From Amphibalanus amphitrite (Eukaryota; Arthropoda; Thecostraca; Balanomorpha; Balanidae): DNA of 64,000 nucleotides. The stretch is taken from the NCBI RefSeq assembly GCF_019059575.1, contig NW_024881536.1, positions 1,488,001 through 1,552,000 on the forward strand, in the 5' to 3' direction. This document shows, in pieces, positions 20,622 to 32,654 of this stretch; within the stretch, counting starts at the first letter, position 1, and each line of letters begins with the position of its first letter. Both the position numbers and the translations under genes were made by a program. Below the pieces are notes generated by a model, which worked only from the letters and a program-made list of their open reading frames with translations, searched no databases and was not told the DNA's origin.

Positions 20622-23600
20622 TTACATTGCTTGTGCGGGCCACCCTGACTCACTGGTTAGTGCATCCAGTGTCCGCGCGGCCTGGTCGTTCGGCGGCGGC
20701 TGACGCTCGTCCCTGGGATCTGCCGCCACCTCCGCGGCCGCGGCCGGGGGCGGGGGCGGGGGCGGGGGCGGCAGCCGGAGGCGCCCGCGCGGCAGGAACG
20801 GTGAGAAGCCGTGAGTGAGCACCAGCGGCCGCTGGGCTCCGGCCGCCCACGGATACCACGGCGGAGCGTCGTTCAGCAGGAACACCAGCGGCCGCCGCGG
20901 CCGGGCGGCGCCTCCCCCGACCTCCGCGACTCCGCTGACCGCAGACAGCCGGGCCGCTCCGCCGTCCCCCGCGGCTCCAGTGGCCGCCGGAGGCTCCAGA
21001 CCCGTGTGGTCTGTGACCGAGTTGATTAGCTCCGAGCTTCCGGCCGAGTCGGTCGCCTGGGGCCGGGCTGGGCTGGCAGCCGGTCTCGCTGTCACCGCTG
21101 ACACAACAGTGCTTGTGGCAGTGACCGCTGTCGCGGACGCTGCCTCTTCAGCTGCTGCTGCTGCGGAGGCGAAGTAGGAAAATAGGCGCCGTCTTGCAGT
21201 CAGTGGGCTGCTACCTTTAGAATTTAATGTCCTGTCGTCAGGGATGTAACCCGTAATCATCGGTGTACATTCTTGAAAATTAGCGCCGCAACCGGCAGCG
21301 TTTTGGTTTTCTCCCGTAGCCGACCCCACAGCTCGTCTGGGTGTGATAAAACACTTCTCATCGACGGTCACACTAACCAGAACCTGCGGCATATTGGGCC
21401 TCTCAGCTCCTCCCGCCGGTGGAGCTTCCTCACCACTCGGGCCCTGCGCTCCATCGTCCTGGCGGTCGGTGTCGGAGCGGTTCGTCTCATCTGCCCACGG
21501 GAGGTGGGACGCGTCGGCGCCGGTCGAATCCAGCACCTGTCCCGGTAGGATCTCCTCGGAGTCCGACTGATCGGTCGGACGCCGGGCCGGCGAGGGAGCC
21601 GGTCGAACCTCCCCGGCCGCCGGGACCGGCGGCGACGCGGGACCGTCTGACACTGGTAGGAGAGCGGTGGAAAATGGCGTCAATTCCTCCCCATCTGACA
21701 GCGGGGCGTGCAGGGGCGCCGCGGAGTGTTGTAGAGGAGTCGAGTGGACCGGTAACGTCGCCACAGACATCACCCCAGCCTCCGGCAGCGTCCCGGCGCA
21801 CGGCGTCCCGTCAGCCAGCTTCCGCAGACTCTCCGGAAGGTCTCCCTCCGACTCGCCGACAACGGCAGGAGTCGTCAAAGGACGCGGCGACAGGGCGGAG
21901 TCAGCCGCAACCTGACTCGGAAGGACTTCGCTGCACGACGAGCCAGCCGAGTCGCCGGCCGGATCGGGCCGATCTCCGTCGGTATTTGCCCGAGGGCAGG
22001 TAGGCCGTGGGGTCCCGGACAATTCGCCATTGATTGCGATCGAAACATCCCTTTTGGAGCAATCTGAGCCCTCTTTGGGCACCGAGAAGTCGGATATGGC
22101 AGATGGTTGAGCGTGATCTCGGACAGCAGCGTCACTGGCGACTGCGAGTGTAGGAATTTCTCCCATAGCAGACAGCTCCTGACACTGTCCGCCCTGAGAA
22201 GCGCAAGAAAACTCAAACGAAGCCACGCCGCTGGAAGAATGCCGTTCAGTGGGATGTTCGTTTGTCTCCACTGGAATCACGGCCTCAGCAGCCCAGCGTT
22301 TCTCAGTAGGTGCAGTCGCCTCATATACCGTTCCCGCCAACTCCCTGGTGCCATCGGGGCTTACACGGATGTACAGCCCTTGCGACAGCCTCACACGCCG
22401 GCGCGGTCGCACTGTTCGCACAGTGCCCACATCTACCCTGGCGAGTGGCGTACAGGGAGACCCTTCAGTTCGGTGGACCGCGGAGTCTGCCCCATGACCC
22501 GAGGAGACACACTGAGGCTGCCCAGCCACGGCCTGTGCCGTCCTCCCGCCAGGCATTGGTGAGGGTTGGGCAGATGTGACGCAGGTACTGGAGTCTGAGA
22601 CAGCGACTGGGCAGGTCTCAGTCCGGCTCTTGCTCCGTGGTTGGGAATGGTCGTCGGTATCCATGCTTTCTGTTTCGTGGTGATTTGAATTCACTGTGTG
22701 CTGGTGAGCTTCATCGCTGTCTTCGTGTTCTTCGTAGCTTTCCCGGAGCAACACTTCATTTGAAATGATACTGTCTTCCTCTGTTTTGGAGTTCCCTTGC
22801 GATTCTGACATATTACTTACGCCCTGTTCAGCACTACTGTACGTCTCAAAACTCTCTTCCTCACTCATCTCATGGACACAGCGCATCTCAGACTCAGGAT
22901 CAGCGCTGTCTACAGCATCACATCTCTCACCATTGTTGTGCCCCTGGGCACCATACGTCTCACTGTTCTCCCCTCCACTTTGCTCTATGTCGTCCTGTCC
23001 GTCACAGACACCATCCTTACTCACTTCTCCACCTTCCTCCATCACTGCACGCTCTCTATTGCTGCTCCACACCACGAACGGCTGAGTGGCGGCAGGCGGA
23101 GCCCCCGACCTCCCCGCAGGCACCGCATCACCGCCCTTACTGTCAGCAGTTCTTGTGGAGCGCCTGGTGTGGTCAGATGTTTCTTCGACAATCTGAGCGG
23201 CTTTGACAGAAAGAGCAGAGGCTTCGGCGACATGACCAGTCGCTGCCGAGGCGCTGGCGCCCTGAGCTGGCGAGCCATCGGGCGAAACAGACAACACTGG
23301 CTGCAGAGTGAAGCTGGTCTCTGGAGGCGCAGGCGTCATCCCGAATCCATCATCGATCATGGCCAGCCTTCCGATCTGCTGCGAGGTTCCCTGAGGACGA
23401 AGTCCGTCACTCCCGGCGCAGAGGCGTACCTCCATGTCGTCGTCACGTGGGTGCCCGACACCGCTGCAGAGGGCAGAGGTGGGACGGTGGGCACTTCCTG
23501 CGGTCCATAGAGACACCGTGTCGCACTGAGCGCCTGGGTCCTGGTCCAGGGGAGCCATGAAGCGAACGTTTGTCCCCTCGCTGGGAGCGAGTATACCAGC

Positions 23601-26325
23601 GGACACCAGGGACGAGAACCGAACGAAGGCGGAGGTCGTCTGCTCGGAAAACAGCCGTGGAAAGGTGAGCACAGGGTCATGGTTCGTCTGAAGACCAGGA
23701 AAGTCCGATGGCAGAGAGGTCGTAAGACAGACAGTCGGAGCGGCGTGGCCGACACTATCGCGAGCAGCCTGCGACGGTCCGCTGTACGGACGAAGGGTGA
23801 AGCTTTCCTCCAAGGACGGCATCAGCACGAAACTCTCTTCTCTCCTAGTGGCGTGCTGAGTGGACTTGGAAGAGTACAGAGCTACAGGCGCCAGGGAAAA
23901 GTCTTCAGCCCTACAAATTTCTTCGCCGTCACTGATGACTGGATGAATACTGAAACTACTCTCATTCGGAAGGAAGATTACACCTCCGCTATGAACGGGA
24001 GTAAAAGCCAGAATGTTTGTGGCGCATTTTCCACTGTCCGCAGCAATGACAGATCTCATAGGCGCATAGGTTTGTCGACGTGGTAACGGAGTGCTGGCTG
24101 CTCTGGCCGGCATGTCTGTCGTGACCATGACAGGGACGTCCCTTCTGGACCGCGCCGCTTCGTAACGGCTCTCTGAAACGGAATGATGAGACGGAGCCGC
24201 TGGGCATCCTCTCTGATCGGCGACACCCGACTGTACCGAGGGCAGCCGAAACTCGTTTTCACTGGCAGGTAATCGCTGAACCATGCCACGTTGGACGTTG
24301 TTCAATTCATTTTCCTGATTACCGTTGTCACCGCGTTTAGCATTGCCGGCGATCTGTTCGGGATTGTGAGCGTCTTTCTCGGCCTCAACACGAGCAAGAT
24401 GCGAAACCTTGACTGTCACGTGACTCTTCAATTGTGTTCTGCTATCCACTTCTCCCGTTATGCTTCCGCACAATCTCACTCCTGTTGGAGAAGCTCTTGA
24501 GTTGGCAGCTCTCCTAGTTCCGAACAGCTCTGCCAGAGGTCGTCTGCCTCTTCCAGGGACGGTGGTACCCGTCGGCTCCCCAGCGCACTCTGCCCCAGAG
24601 TCGGACAAACGTGGTCGTTTGAGTGGGGGCGGAGAGTGCGGACGGGAAAGGCGGCCATCCATAGGAGTTTGGGCCACATCGGTGGACTGGATAGGAGCCC
24701 TGTCAGTAGCCTTGGCAGATTCGGCCTGCAGCACAGTTTGCCGAAACAACTCGAGGCTGCCGCGGTAGACCCTGGTCACAGTTCCAGAGGGCTCGCGGTG
24801 GCCGGCATCGGTCAGCTCGTTTGACCGCTGTGGGGACGTTGCGTGCACGTTAGCATGACTGTGGTTCTCGGTAAGCGGAGAGACTGTCTTGTCTTGTTCG
24901 ACTTCTGAACATTTTCTATTTCCCGACGTTTTTCTGTTAGTGCTCCCGCGCTCGCACACCGATCCACTCAGTGCAGATGTCCTCCGTCCCCTTGTTGTTT
25001 TCTCTCGCAGATTCCAAGACACTGTCGGCTCATCCCGCCCAGCAACAGAGGGTTGCTGGGCGTCTGCTCGTAGGCTTCGATCGCGTTTCCTTTTCACTGA
25101 TTCCACACTTCTCTCTGTTCCACGGGACGTGCTTCGTGTCTTCTCGAGGTGTTTGCGCCCACCACAGTCCCCTCCAGCTCCAGGCTCTTTATCAGTATCT
25201 GCACGGTTTGGTCGACCGTTCTCTCGATCGCCCGAGGGATGTTCCGTCGGCTCCATGTCGCTGGTCTTGTGCAACACACTGCCGCCCGGCACTGTCTCTG
25301 ACTCAGGGACGGAGACGTCCAGCGGAGGCTCCGGTCTGCCGGGACGAGCCACCTTCTTGCCTCGCCGCGCCTCAGCCCTGTCCAACAAGTAGTTACACTC
25401 GGGTACGGCGGCGGTGCCGGCAGCGGCGGCGGTGCCGGCTGGCTCGTTCCCCGTCTCGGCACCGTCTCCCTGCAGCCGCGCCGCTCCGTCGGCCACTCCG
25501 GCCATCACAGCGCGCTCCACGGCGGTCAGCACGGGCTCCCAGTGGGCGAACTCGACCCGGTCCTCGTCCGGGTCGTACACCACCGAATACCGGTCGGCCG
25601 GACAGCGCAGCAGCAGCAGGAACCCCGGCCGGCCGGCCTCCGGCTGCGCGCCCGCCAGCAGCCGCGCCGCCAGCCGGTGGACTCTGCCGCGGCCCACCGA
25701 GCGGCCGTTGACGAACACAAGCTGAGGGCCGCCCGGCGCAGTGGTGAAGCCCGACACCCGGACCTTGCCGCGGCGCGCCGCCAGCGGCCGCGCCTGCCGC
25801 TCCGGCAGCGGCTCGATCACGTCGCTGTACCGCTCCAGCACAGAACTCCTCCTGGCAGCGTCCATGAGCAGCCTCCCCGTGGCGTCGTCGCGGAGGCTGA
25901 ACGACACGTCCGGGCGCGGCAGTGCCAGCGTCTCCAGGACGCGGCAGACGCTCTCCAGCTCGGCCTGTCGGCGGCAGGCGCGCCGGCCGGCCAGCAGACC
26001 CCGCACGGTGACCGTGGTGCCGGCGCTGGGCCGCTGCTGCGACACCGGGCTGGGCGCCGCGCCGGTCCCCTGCCGACCTGCCGCCTCACCCCGCCCCGAG
26101 TCACCCGGGCTGCTCGGGCCTTCACCGCCGCTGCTGACCGGTCCACCCCTCCTCGAACGGGAGGACGTCACTAGGCGACGGCGCCAGGTCTGCTCCGAGC
26201 CCCGGCGGCGCGACGTGATCTCCAGGCGGCGACACACGCGCGCGATGCTGGCCAGACTCTCACCGCGGTAACCGAACGGTTTGACCGAGGATCGACCTGG
26301 CGTGTCGCCGTGGGTCGTCACATAC
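20622..26325 (-). CDS. MLH3: MLH3 large central exon (ATPase rest, transducer, long linker)
   Basis: MutL homologue of mismatch repair and meiotic crossover; it pairs with MLH1. The exon starts at 26325 after TTTCAG with the base that completes the Arg codon, giving RYVTTHGD. Motif III GYRGESLASI follows, then GTTVTVRGLL and the transducer part FVNGRSVGRGRVHRLAA with WEPVLTAVERAV. NYLLDRAEARRGKK marks the end of the N-terminal half. About 1,500 residues of acidic, Ser/Thr-rich, low-conservation linker follow, much longer than in vertebrate MLH3. The frame stays open to a stop at 20624-20622, but the C-terminal domain lies in later exons. The best in-phase donor is GCGGAG/GTGGCG, ending the exon at 20730; using it, all exons sum to 2164 codons including the stop. 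A (GGGGGC)n/poly-Pro run lies at 20735-20775. Confidence 0.9.
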
Positions 26326-26620
26326 CTGAAACGGAGCCACCCCCACGGAGGGAGATGTCGTTTGCAGGGAGCAACCGGGCCGGCTGAGAGTATACAGGTA
26401 CCGATCCGTGATCCACGGTGACAATAGGTCGTCCGCGGCGTGTTTCATTAAGTTTACCGATAAATATTGTTGCGAGTCTACCAGTACCTTCTTTTAGGTC
26501 ACATTTATCACGTGGCTCAACAGAGAGGATCGAAGAACAAAGTTGACGATTAGATTGAGATGTTCAAAACAGCATACTTTAGCCCCTCCCCCCTCCCGAG
26601 CGGAACCCGTGCGCACTGAC

Positions 26621-26748
26621 CTGTCACCGACGCGTGCCATCAGCTGGGGCGTCATGCCGGTGCCGTTGTCGACCACCTGCACCTCCAGCTGCGGCAGGTT
26701 GACGCGCACGGCCACGCAGCTGGCGCCGGCGTCCAGCGCGTTACGCAC
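26621..26748 (-). CDS. MLH3: MLH3 exon 2, ATPase motifs
   Basis: Follows TCTGTCAG and reads VRNALDAGASCVAVRVNLPQ, then VVDNGTGMTPQLMARVGDR. NALDAGA (motif I, with the Asn that binds Mg-ATP) and DNGTGM (motif II) are intact. The donor GACAG/GTCAGT at 26621/26620 leaves two bases that join the G of the next exon. Confidence 0.93.
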
Positions 26749-26888
26749 CTGACAGACGGCACCGCACGGCGGAGCGGGGTAGGCGTACACGCTGCATCAG
26801 ATCATGTTCAGACAAATCGGAAATCCGGCCAATTCATCAAACATACAGCAGCTGTCTCCCCTCGGGGGTCGGGGCCAGTACTACTCAC

Positions 26889-27017
26889 CAGCTCTTTGAC
26901 GCACTGAGCAGCCGAGGTGATGTTGGCGCCGCTGCGGATCTCCTCCTGAACGGTGTCCGGCAGGGCGACCACCGGCTGCCGGGGTCCGGCGAGCTCGCGA
27001 CTTCCGGACGCCGACAT
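26889..27017 (-). CDS. MLH3: MLH3 exon 1
   Basis: From ATG at 27017-27015 the exon reads MSASGSRELAGPRQPVVALP, then DTVQEEIRSGANITSAAQCV and KEL, with donor CTG/GTGAGT at 26889/26888. It matches the family start (LRSGLAISSLGQCVEEL), including the catalytic Glu of motif I in KEL. It is 43 codons, phase 0. The short extra N-terminus before LPDTVQ is not conserved, so this start is likely but not proven. Confidence 0.88.
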
Positions 27018-27444
27018 CGGCTCGAGAAGGGACCGTCGCCAGCAAGAGGAATCGGACAGTCTGTTGATTCAAGCCAACTGAAACTGGAAAAAGAATCGCT
27101 CACAAATCGCTCATCTGGTACAGCCGTGACGTAACGGCCAAAATCGGTGCGCTAAAGCAGCATGCAGAGTGCAGACCCCGATTCTCAAAGGGGTAGTCAT
27201 GATATAATCATACCGGTTTACTACATATCGGTTTCAATATGAATAACGCTGATCGAACGGGAAACAAAACAACAAACGATTTTTATTCATTGTAATTTTG
27301 ATTTCGATTGAACCATGTCAATTGTCAACGCGCTGGCTCGATCGGCCTTGGGCTCGATCAAGGCTATAGGGCTCGATCATCGATGCAAGGTCGGGTGCCG
27401 GGATGATCTGTCATCTGAGAGCGCATGGGCAAAAAAAAAATAAA
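27018..27444. other. spacer between divergent MLH3 and USP37 regions; no feature seen
   Basis: AT-rich towards 27300. It may hold the MLH3 promoter. An A-run at 27431-27440 lies next to the truncated LINE. Confidence 0.4.
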
Positions 27445-29150
27445 TAAGTTTTTCAAGGCATCCAGCAAGGAGACCCTCTCAGCTCTTTGCTGTTCTCGCT
27501 GGCCATAGACACCGCCACCAAAGCAGCAGATGCAGACATCAACGTCTGGTACTTGGACGACGGCACTCTGGCTGGTCCGCTGCCAAAAGTGCTCGCCAGC
27601 ATTGAGCGCGTCAAAGAGAACTTTGAGAAGGCTGGCCTGCGCTTCAACGGTGCGAAATGCGAATGCACCTTCCTGGGAAAGCAAGGGGCCCAGCAAAAAC
27701 AGAACATCTTGGATGATTTGCACGGCATCCTCCCTGACGCTCATGAAGTCTGCCTGGATGACCTGGAACTGCTCGGCGCACCAATGAATGACTCTCAAAC
27801 ACGACACAGACTCCTACTCGGCAAGCAGGAGATTGAGAAACTAGTACGGCGTCTCAGAAGCATGGAAGAGCCCCACCAATCCTTCTTCTTGCTTAAGAAC
27901 TATGTCTCTATGCCTCGCCTACTCTACCTTTTGAGAAGTTCCCTAGCCCACAGACACATTGACTTGCTTTCTGGGATCGACGAGGTCGTGAGGAAGGGTC
28001 TAGAGGCGATCACCAACGTTCAGATGCGCGACGACGCCTGGCGACAGGCCACACTGCCTGTCAGTCTTGGCGGGCTTGGTGTGAGGATGACCTCCGATCT
28101 AGCCCTCCCCGCTCACCTGGCATCGCATGTCGCATCTGCGGCCATGGTGGCAGCCATCAATGCAACTACCTCAGCTGACTTCAACGAGACCACACGGCGT
28201 CTGATCAGTGAGTGGCAAAACCGCACCGGTCTAACACCGCCAGACGACGAAAAGCGGCACCTTCAACGCGAATGGGACCGCTCAGAGGCCAAGTCTATCA
28301 GCACGCACCTGCTAGACAGCAGCACCGATAAGGTGTGCCAAGCTAGGCTCCGAGCCGCCGGACAGCCACACTCAGGCGCCTGGCTCAACGCCTACCCGTC
28401 ACCAAGTGTAGGCACCCTGATTGAGCCTGACACCTTGCGGACAGCAATCGCTCTGCGGATTGGCGCTGAGCTCTGCGCTCCCCATCGCTGCCGCTGCGGG
28501 GCCGACATTGATGAGCGTGGTCTGTACGGTCTCAGCTGCCAGTTAAGCGCCGGTCGACTACCCCGCCACGCAGAGCTCAATAACATTATCAAACGTGGCC
28601 TCGCTGCCGCCGGCCTTCCAGCAGTCCTAGAACCTGCCGGCTTGGATCGCGGCGACGGACGCCGTCCCGATGGCATCACAACCTTCCCTTACTCAGAGGG
28701 GAAATGCCTCATTTGGGATGCAACGTGCGTCGACACTTTCAGTGCCTCCTCAGTATCCGCATGCGCATCGCGCGCGAGTGCCGCAGCCACTGCTGCCGAA
28801 GGACGCAAACGTCGACGCTACGCTGACTTAAGTCGGCGGTACCTGTTCCAAACAGTCGCCGTCGAGACATCTGGTGCTTTTGGCACTGATAGTCTTCACT
28901 TCTTAAGAGAACTCGGTCAGCGGATCGTTCAGACAACCGGCGATCGGCGAGACATGGAACACTTAATGCAGCGCATATCGGTGGCAGTGGCACGTGGCAA
29001 CGCGGCTGCTGTGCGACTGGCAGCAGCTGACGACACGTCAACGCTTCGACGAGTCCATGCGCAGCCTTCCTGCACTGCTGAGTCGTCACCATGCAGCCAA
29101 GAACCAGATAGCGATGAAAACGCTGGAAGGCAGGCATCTGACGTCGACTC
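27445..29150 (+). mobile_element. 5'-truncated LINE fragment: RT and C-terminal region
   Basis: Open frame starting inside the RT domain. GIQQGDPLSSLLFSLAI lies at 27457-27507, then the catalytic WYLDDG, then GLRFNGAKCECTFLG, then thumb-like GGLGVRM. A C-terminal part has CRCGADIDERGLYGLSC followed by a His (zinc-finger-like) and RPDGITTFPYSEGK with IWDATCVD, which looks like a PD-(D/E)xK-type nuclease region. It closes near ISVAVARGNAAAV. The missing fingers and ORF1 fit 5' truncation. I cannot name the clade. The frame runs without a stop into the USP37 exon; the right border is approximate. Confidence 0.75.
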
Positions 29151-29199
29151 AAGTCATTCCCTCTCAAAGTCGAGCCAAGGTGGATCTACATTGGGGACC

Positions 29200-30431
29200 A
29201 TGCACCCGTCCGAGGCCAAGGGTTCGCGACTGTCGCGCTCGAAGGAGCGGGCGCCCAGCTGCCCGGACCGCGCTGACAGGGAGAACACGAAGCTGCTGCA
29301 GGTGGCTGGCGTCGGCCCGCGCCGGTTCTACGGTGACTCGGCCGAAGCCGGCGGCTCGCTGTCCGCCGCCAGCCCACAGATGCGGCCGCCGCCGTCGCTG
29401 CGCAAGTCCGGCGAGGGCGACAAGAACCCGCAGCTGCACTGTGGCAAGGCGCAGGCGGCCAGCCGCGGCCTGCAGCTAGTCCCGGCCATCCGGCCGCTCG
29501 ACTCCGACAATGATGGCAAGGACCCTTTGTATATCGGCCTACCCAACTACGGGAACTCCTGCTATCAGAACGCCACCCTGCAGTCGCTGCTGGGCCTGCG
29601 ACCGTTCCTCAGTGAGATGATTTCCCTGATCTCGGGCCTGGACGAGAGCGGCCAGTGCCGCACGCTGCGTGCCGTCGCCAAACTGATGGTGCTGCGCCAG
29701 AAGGCACTCAGCAAATCAGTCTCTAGCCATCTCAACGATCTGCGCGACGTGTTCGCCGACATCGACCCGGCGTTCAGAGGTACCGAGATGCAGGACGCCA
29801 ATGAGTTCTTGCTGCGCCTGCTAGACACTATGAAGGGAGAGATCGACGCGCGGCGACCGACCGACAACCCGGTGCGAGACAACTTTCAGTACCAGGTCGT
29901 CGAGAGCTACATGTGCACCAAGTGTCATGAAACGGCGCTGAAGCGGCAAGAAAACATATGCTGGTTTGTCAGAGTGCCGCGCCGCCAGGGCACGGAGACG
30001 CCCACGCTGCAGGACGCACTGCGAATGTGCATGCGGCCTGACCGGCGCGAGCGGCTCTGTCAGCACTGCCAGCATGATGAGTGCCGCGTCACCACCAAAA
30101 TCAGCCAGCTGCCCAGGACGCTGATACTACAGCTCAACCGGTACGTCTTCCTTGGGGGGGGGAATCGAAGAAAATCCGCGCCAATGTCGGCATTCCCAAG
30201 TTCCTTTCACTGAACGAATATGTCGCGGATGACGTCACCCGGCCTCCCGAGTGGAAGTGCAGGAAGCCTTCCCTGTGCACCCTCTCCGACTTCGAGGAGT
30301 CTGAGGCGCCCAGGTCGGGTCCGTCGCCGCCGCCCGCCGCCTGTGGACCGTCATCAGTGCCGACCGCCAGCGCCGGCCCGCCGGAGTTCGCCGCCGCCGG
30401 ATCGCCGGTGTCGGCCGGAACCGCAGCGCCG
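29200..30431 (+). CDS. USP37: USP37-like deubiquitinase, first catalytic half (disrupted)
   Basis: A Cys-protease that removes ubiquitin; USP37 acts in cell-cycle control. After a charged linker the Cys box LPNYGNSCYQNATLQSLLGL holds the catalytic Cys, followed by QDANEFLLRLLDTMKGE, a zinc pair YMCTKCHE and LCQHCQHDE, and LPRTLILQLNRYVF. At a G9 run (30154-30162) the reading frame must shift by one to continue as SKKIRANVGIPKFLSLNEYV. That is either an assembly slip or a real break. The half ends in a Pro/Ala-rich stretch cut by a transposon at 30432. The usual N-terminal PH-like domain is not seen; a LINE fragment lies there instead. The exon start is approximate. Confidence 0.8.
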
Positions 30432-30886
30432 CACTATGGTTGGAAACGGCCTCACGGATGGCCGGGGGTCAACGCGAAAAATGTTTTGCCCATAACTTGT
30501 TAATGCGTAGACCGACTGCGATGAAACTTTGCATAGGTATACCAGTGTCTTTCGTGCATCATACAGTAACTCAGAAATGACGAGGTCACGTCACGTCACG
30601 CGTGTGTGACGTCATCATTGCAAGTATGTTATAAGTCGCCCATGTCTTTCGTTATGTTATCGATATCGCGAGGCATTTTGAACATGTTTTGAATACTGCT
30701 ATTACTGAATGGATATTGTTGTTATGCTTTAGGGCGAGAAATATCAACGTAGTGACGCACAGTGTCTTACTATTGGTCATAAAGGGTCAAAAATTTGGAG
30801 AAAGAGTATTTATGATTTTTTTTTAGATTGGGCAAAAAAGTAAGAAATAAAATGACGATCAAATGACAAAGCATGCGTCAGATTAA

Positions 30887-31652
30887 CCCGGCAGTTGCTG
30901 GGGTATTTCCCCATCCGCCGTTTGCCGGGGGGGGGGGGCGTTCAACGCCCCCAGCCGATAACTCGCGAACAAATAGGCGCAGCGCAACGCACGAGGCGCG
31001 GCAAACGAAAGAAGAACGCGACGAGACGATTCACATGAATACTTTAAAGTTGAATTTCGAGGTCACAGGTCGGGTCAAGGTCAGGTCAAACACTTGAAAT
31101 CGGGCTTTCAGTAGCATGGACTTTAGAACCTCGCAATCGGTACCTCGCGTTTCGCGTTTCGATTATATCGTCATCAGTTGGTCCTAAATAAATTCAGTCA
31201 TCAGTTGGTCCTAAATAATCTGTCACAACTGTCACAACTGTCACAACCCTTCATATAAGTGCTAAAAGAGTGTCAGATCAATGTAGGGGTCAGTCAAACA
31301 TAGGCCACTGGCCAGGGTCAAAGTCAGGTCAATCAGGTAAGCACATAACCCCGAAAATTAAAACTGGTACCTATTCGCAGCCCATGCATGACACATGTTT
31401 TATGGGTACTTTTGGGCGTAGAACACGATGGTGACATTCCTTTTATCATACGAGTACGTGGCTGGTTGAAAAAGATCAATTTCAGAAATGCATGCATCAT
31501 GGTCGTGAAGTAGTCACGAGAAATTGCCAACATTCAGTTCATGATTTTGGAAAATGTAGAAGGATGATCAAAAACCATAGATAGCCATTTGATTTGCCAT
31601 GGTATTGGCAGTGTAATGGCGTTTACAGCATGTCTGTATGTCTGCTCTGTCG
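30887..31652. mobile_element. truncated piggyBac-like element nested in the Transib-like element
   Basis: Starts TTAA (30883-30886) then CCCGGCAGTTGCTGGGGT, with the hairpin GGGGGCGTTCAACGCCCCC. It runs in inverse orientation to the 19565-20494 copy with recognisable homology down to CATGTCTGTATGTCTG near 31640; the other end is missing. Confidence 0.75.
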
Positions 31653-31743
31653 GTGGATATCCATATCCATACTCCAGGATATCCATACACGTTTGCACGA
31701 TATCCATACTCCAGGTGCAGGGGCGAGCAGTTACTTCTTACGA

Positions 31744-32025
31744 GGGGTGCGGAGTCGAGGTCAGAGTCGGAGTCAGAGTCGGAGTCGGAGTCAGAGTCGC
31801 CCAGAGTCGTGGCAACGAGCCAGGAGTCGGAGTCGGAGTCGGGGTCGGTCAGGAGCCCGCAGTGGAAGTCGGAGTCGGTCCGAATCGGAACAGCTCCATC
31901 ACGACTCCGAAACACTGGCAGGGGTCCGGAGTCGGAGACAGAGTCGGCCGGAGTCATGGCAACGAGTCAGGAGTCGGAGTCGTAGTCGGAGTCGGATTTG
32001 GCGCCACCACGACTCCGCAACCCTG
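31744..32025. mobile_element. hAT-like GGAGTC MITE nested in the Transib-like element
   Basis: Ends GAGGGGTGCGGAGTC and GACTCCGCAACCCTG with (GGAGTC)n inside. Perfect 8-base duplication CTTCTTAC at 31736-31743 and 32026-32033. 282 bases, same family as 18768-19293. Confidence 0.87.
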
Positions 32026-32654
32026 CTTCTTACCATCATTTATAAGGATAAGCGATTGCAAGACTGACGAGCCGACCTGGTGCTAACGAAGCGACGGGTA
32101 GGTACGCCTCGGGAGATGAAGCTTCACGGACGATTTTGCGCACAAGTGCGCAGTCTGCTTTTACGTTCCCCTTATGCAGAATTGAACAGAGATTTATTCT
32201 GCCAAAAAGCTCAATGGAGGTCGATGGAGAACTTTTTGTATGTCCAATGAAACATAAACGTAATTTTGCAAATATTGCTGTGGTGACACTGCAAACAGAA
32301 TGCAATGCCGTTCCTGATTTTGAACACGCATGGGAAAAAGAGTCACTCCACTCGATAGCCAACATAACAAGGATTATTTTGATATATAATAATCCAGTTT
32401 TACAACGTCATGGAGGTACTCCACATGCTATCACCAGCGCGGTTGTTTAAACCTTTGACGGCGCACAAAAAAGCCACTATCAGAAACTCCCGATTCCACG
32501 TACGATAATGGAGACTAAATGCGCAACTAAATAATTTTTTTCTGCCCAATTCAAAACATTTCATCAATTTCCAACAGAATGACACCCCAAATATACATAT
32601 ATTCCGAAATTGCCCACGGCCATCCGTGAGGCCGTTTCCAACCATAGTGCGCCG

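Larger units (their letters stand above)
30432..32649. mobile_element. Transib-like DNA transposon inserted in USP37 coding sequence
   Basis: Ends are perfect 33-base inverted repeats beginning CACTATGGTTGGAAACGG (30432-30464 and 32617-32649). It is flanked by the 5-base duplication CGCCG at 30427-30431 and 32650-32654. A CACWATG heptamer at the tip plus a GC-rich 5-base CGNCG target is the hallmark of Transib, the superfamily related to RAG1. No transposase frame is seen; the 2218 bases include two nested elements. The host reading frame is continuous across the site if one duplication and the element are left out (APAR then PSSPATGAEPL), so the insertion is in an exon. Confidence 0.85.

Noticed and set aside
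21419-22003. Plus-strand ORFs across 20.6-26.3 kb
   Set aside because: Antisense shadows of the GC-rich MLH3 exon, which has strong family motifs on the minus strand.
27487-30213. A genuine reverse transcriptase-deubiquitinase fusion protein
   Set aside because: The 5' part is a truncated LINE fragment without start signals; sharing a frame with the USP exon has a one-in-three chance. A transcript would be needed.
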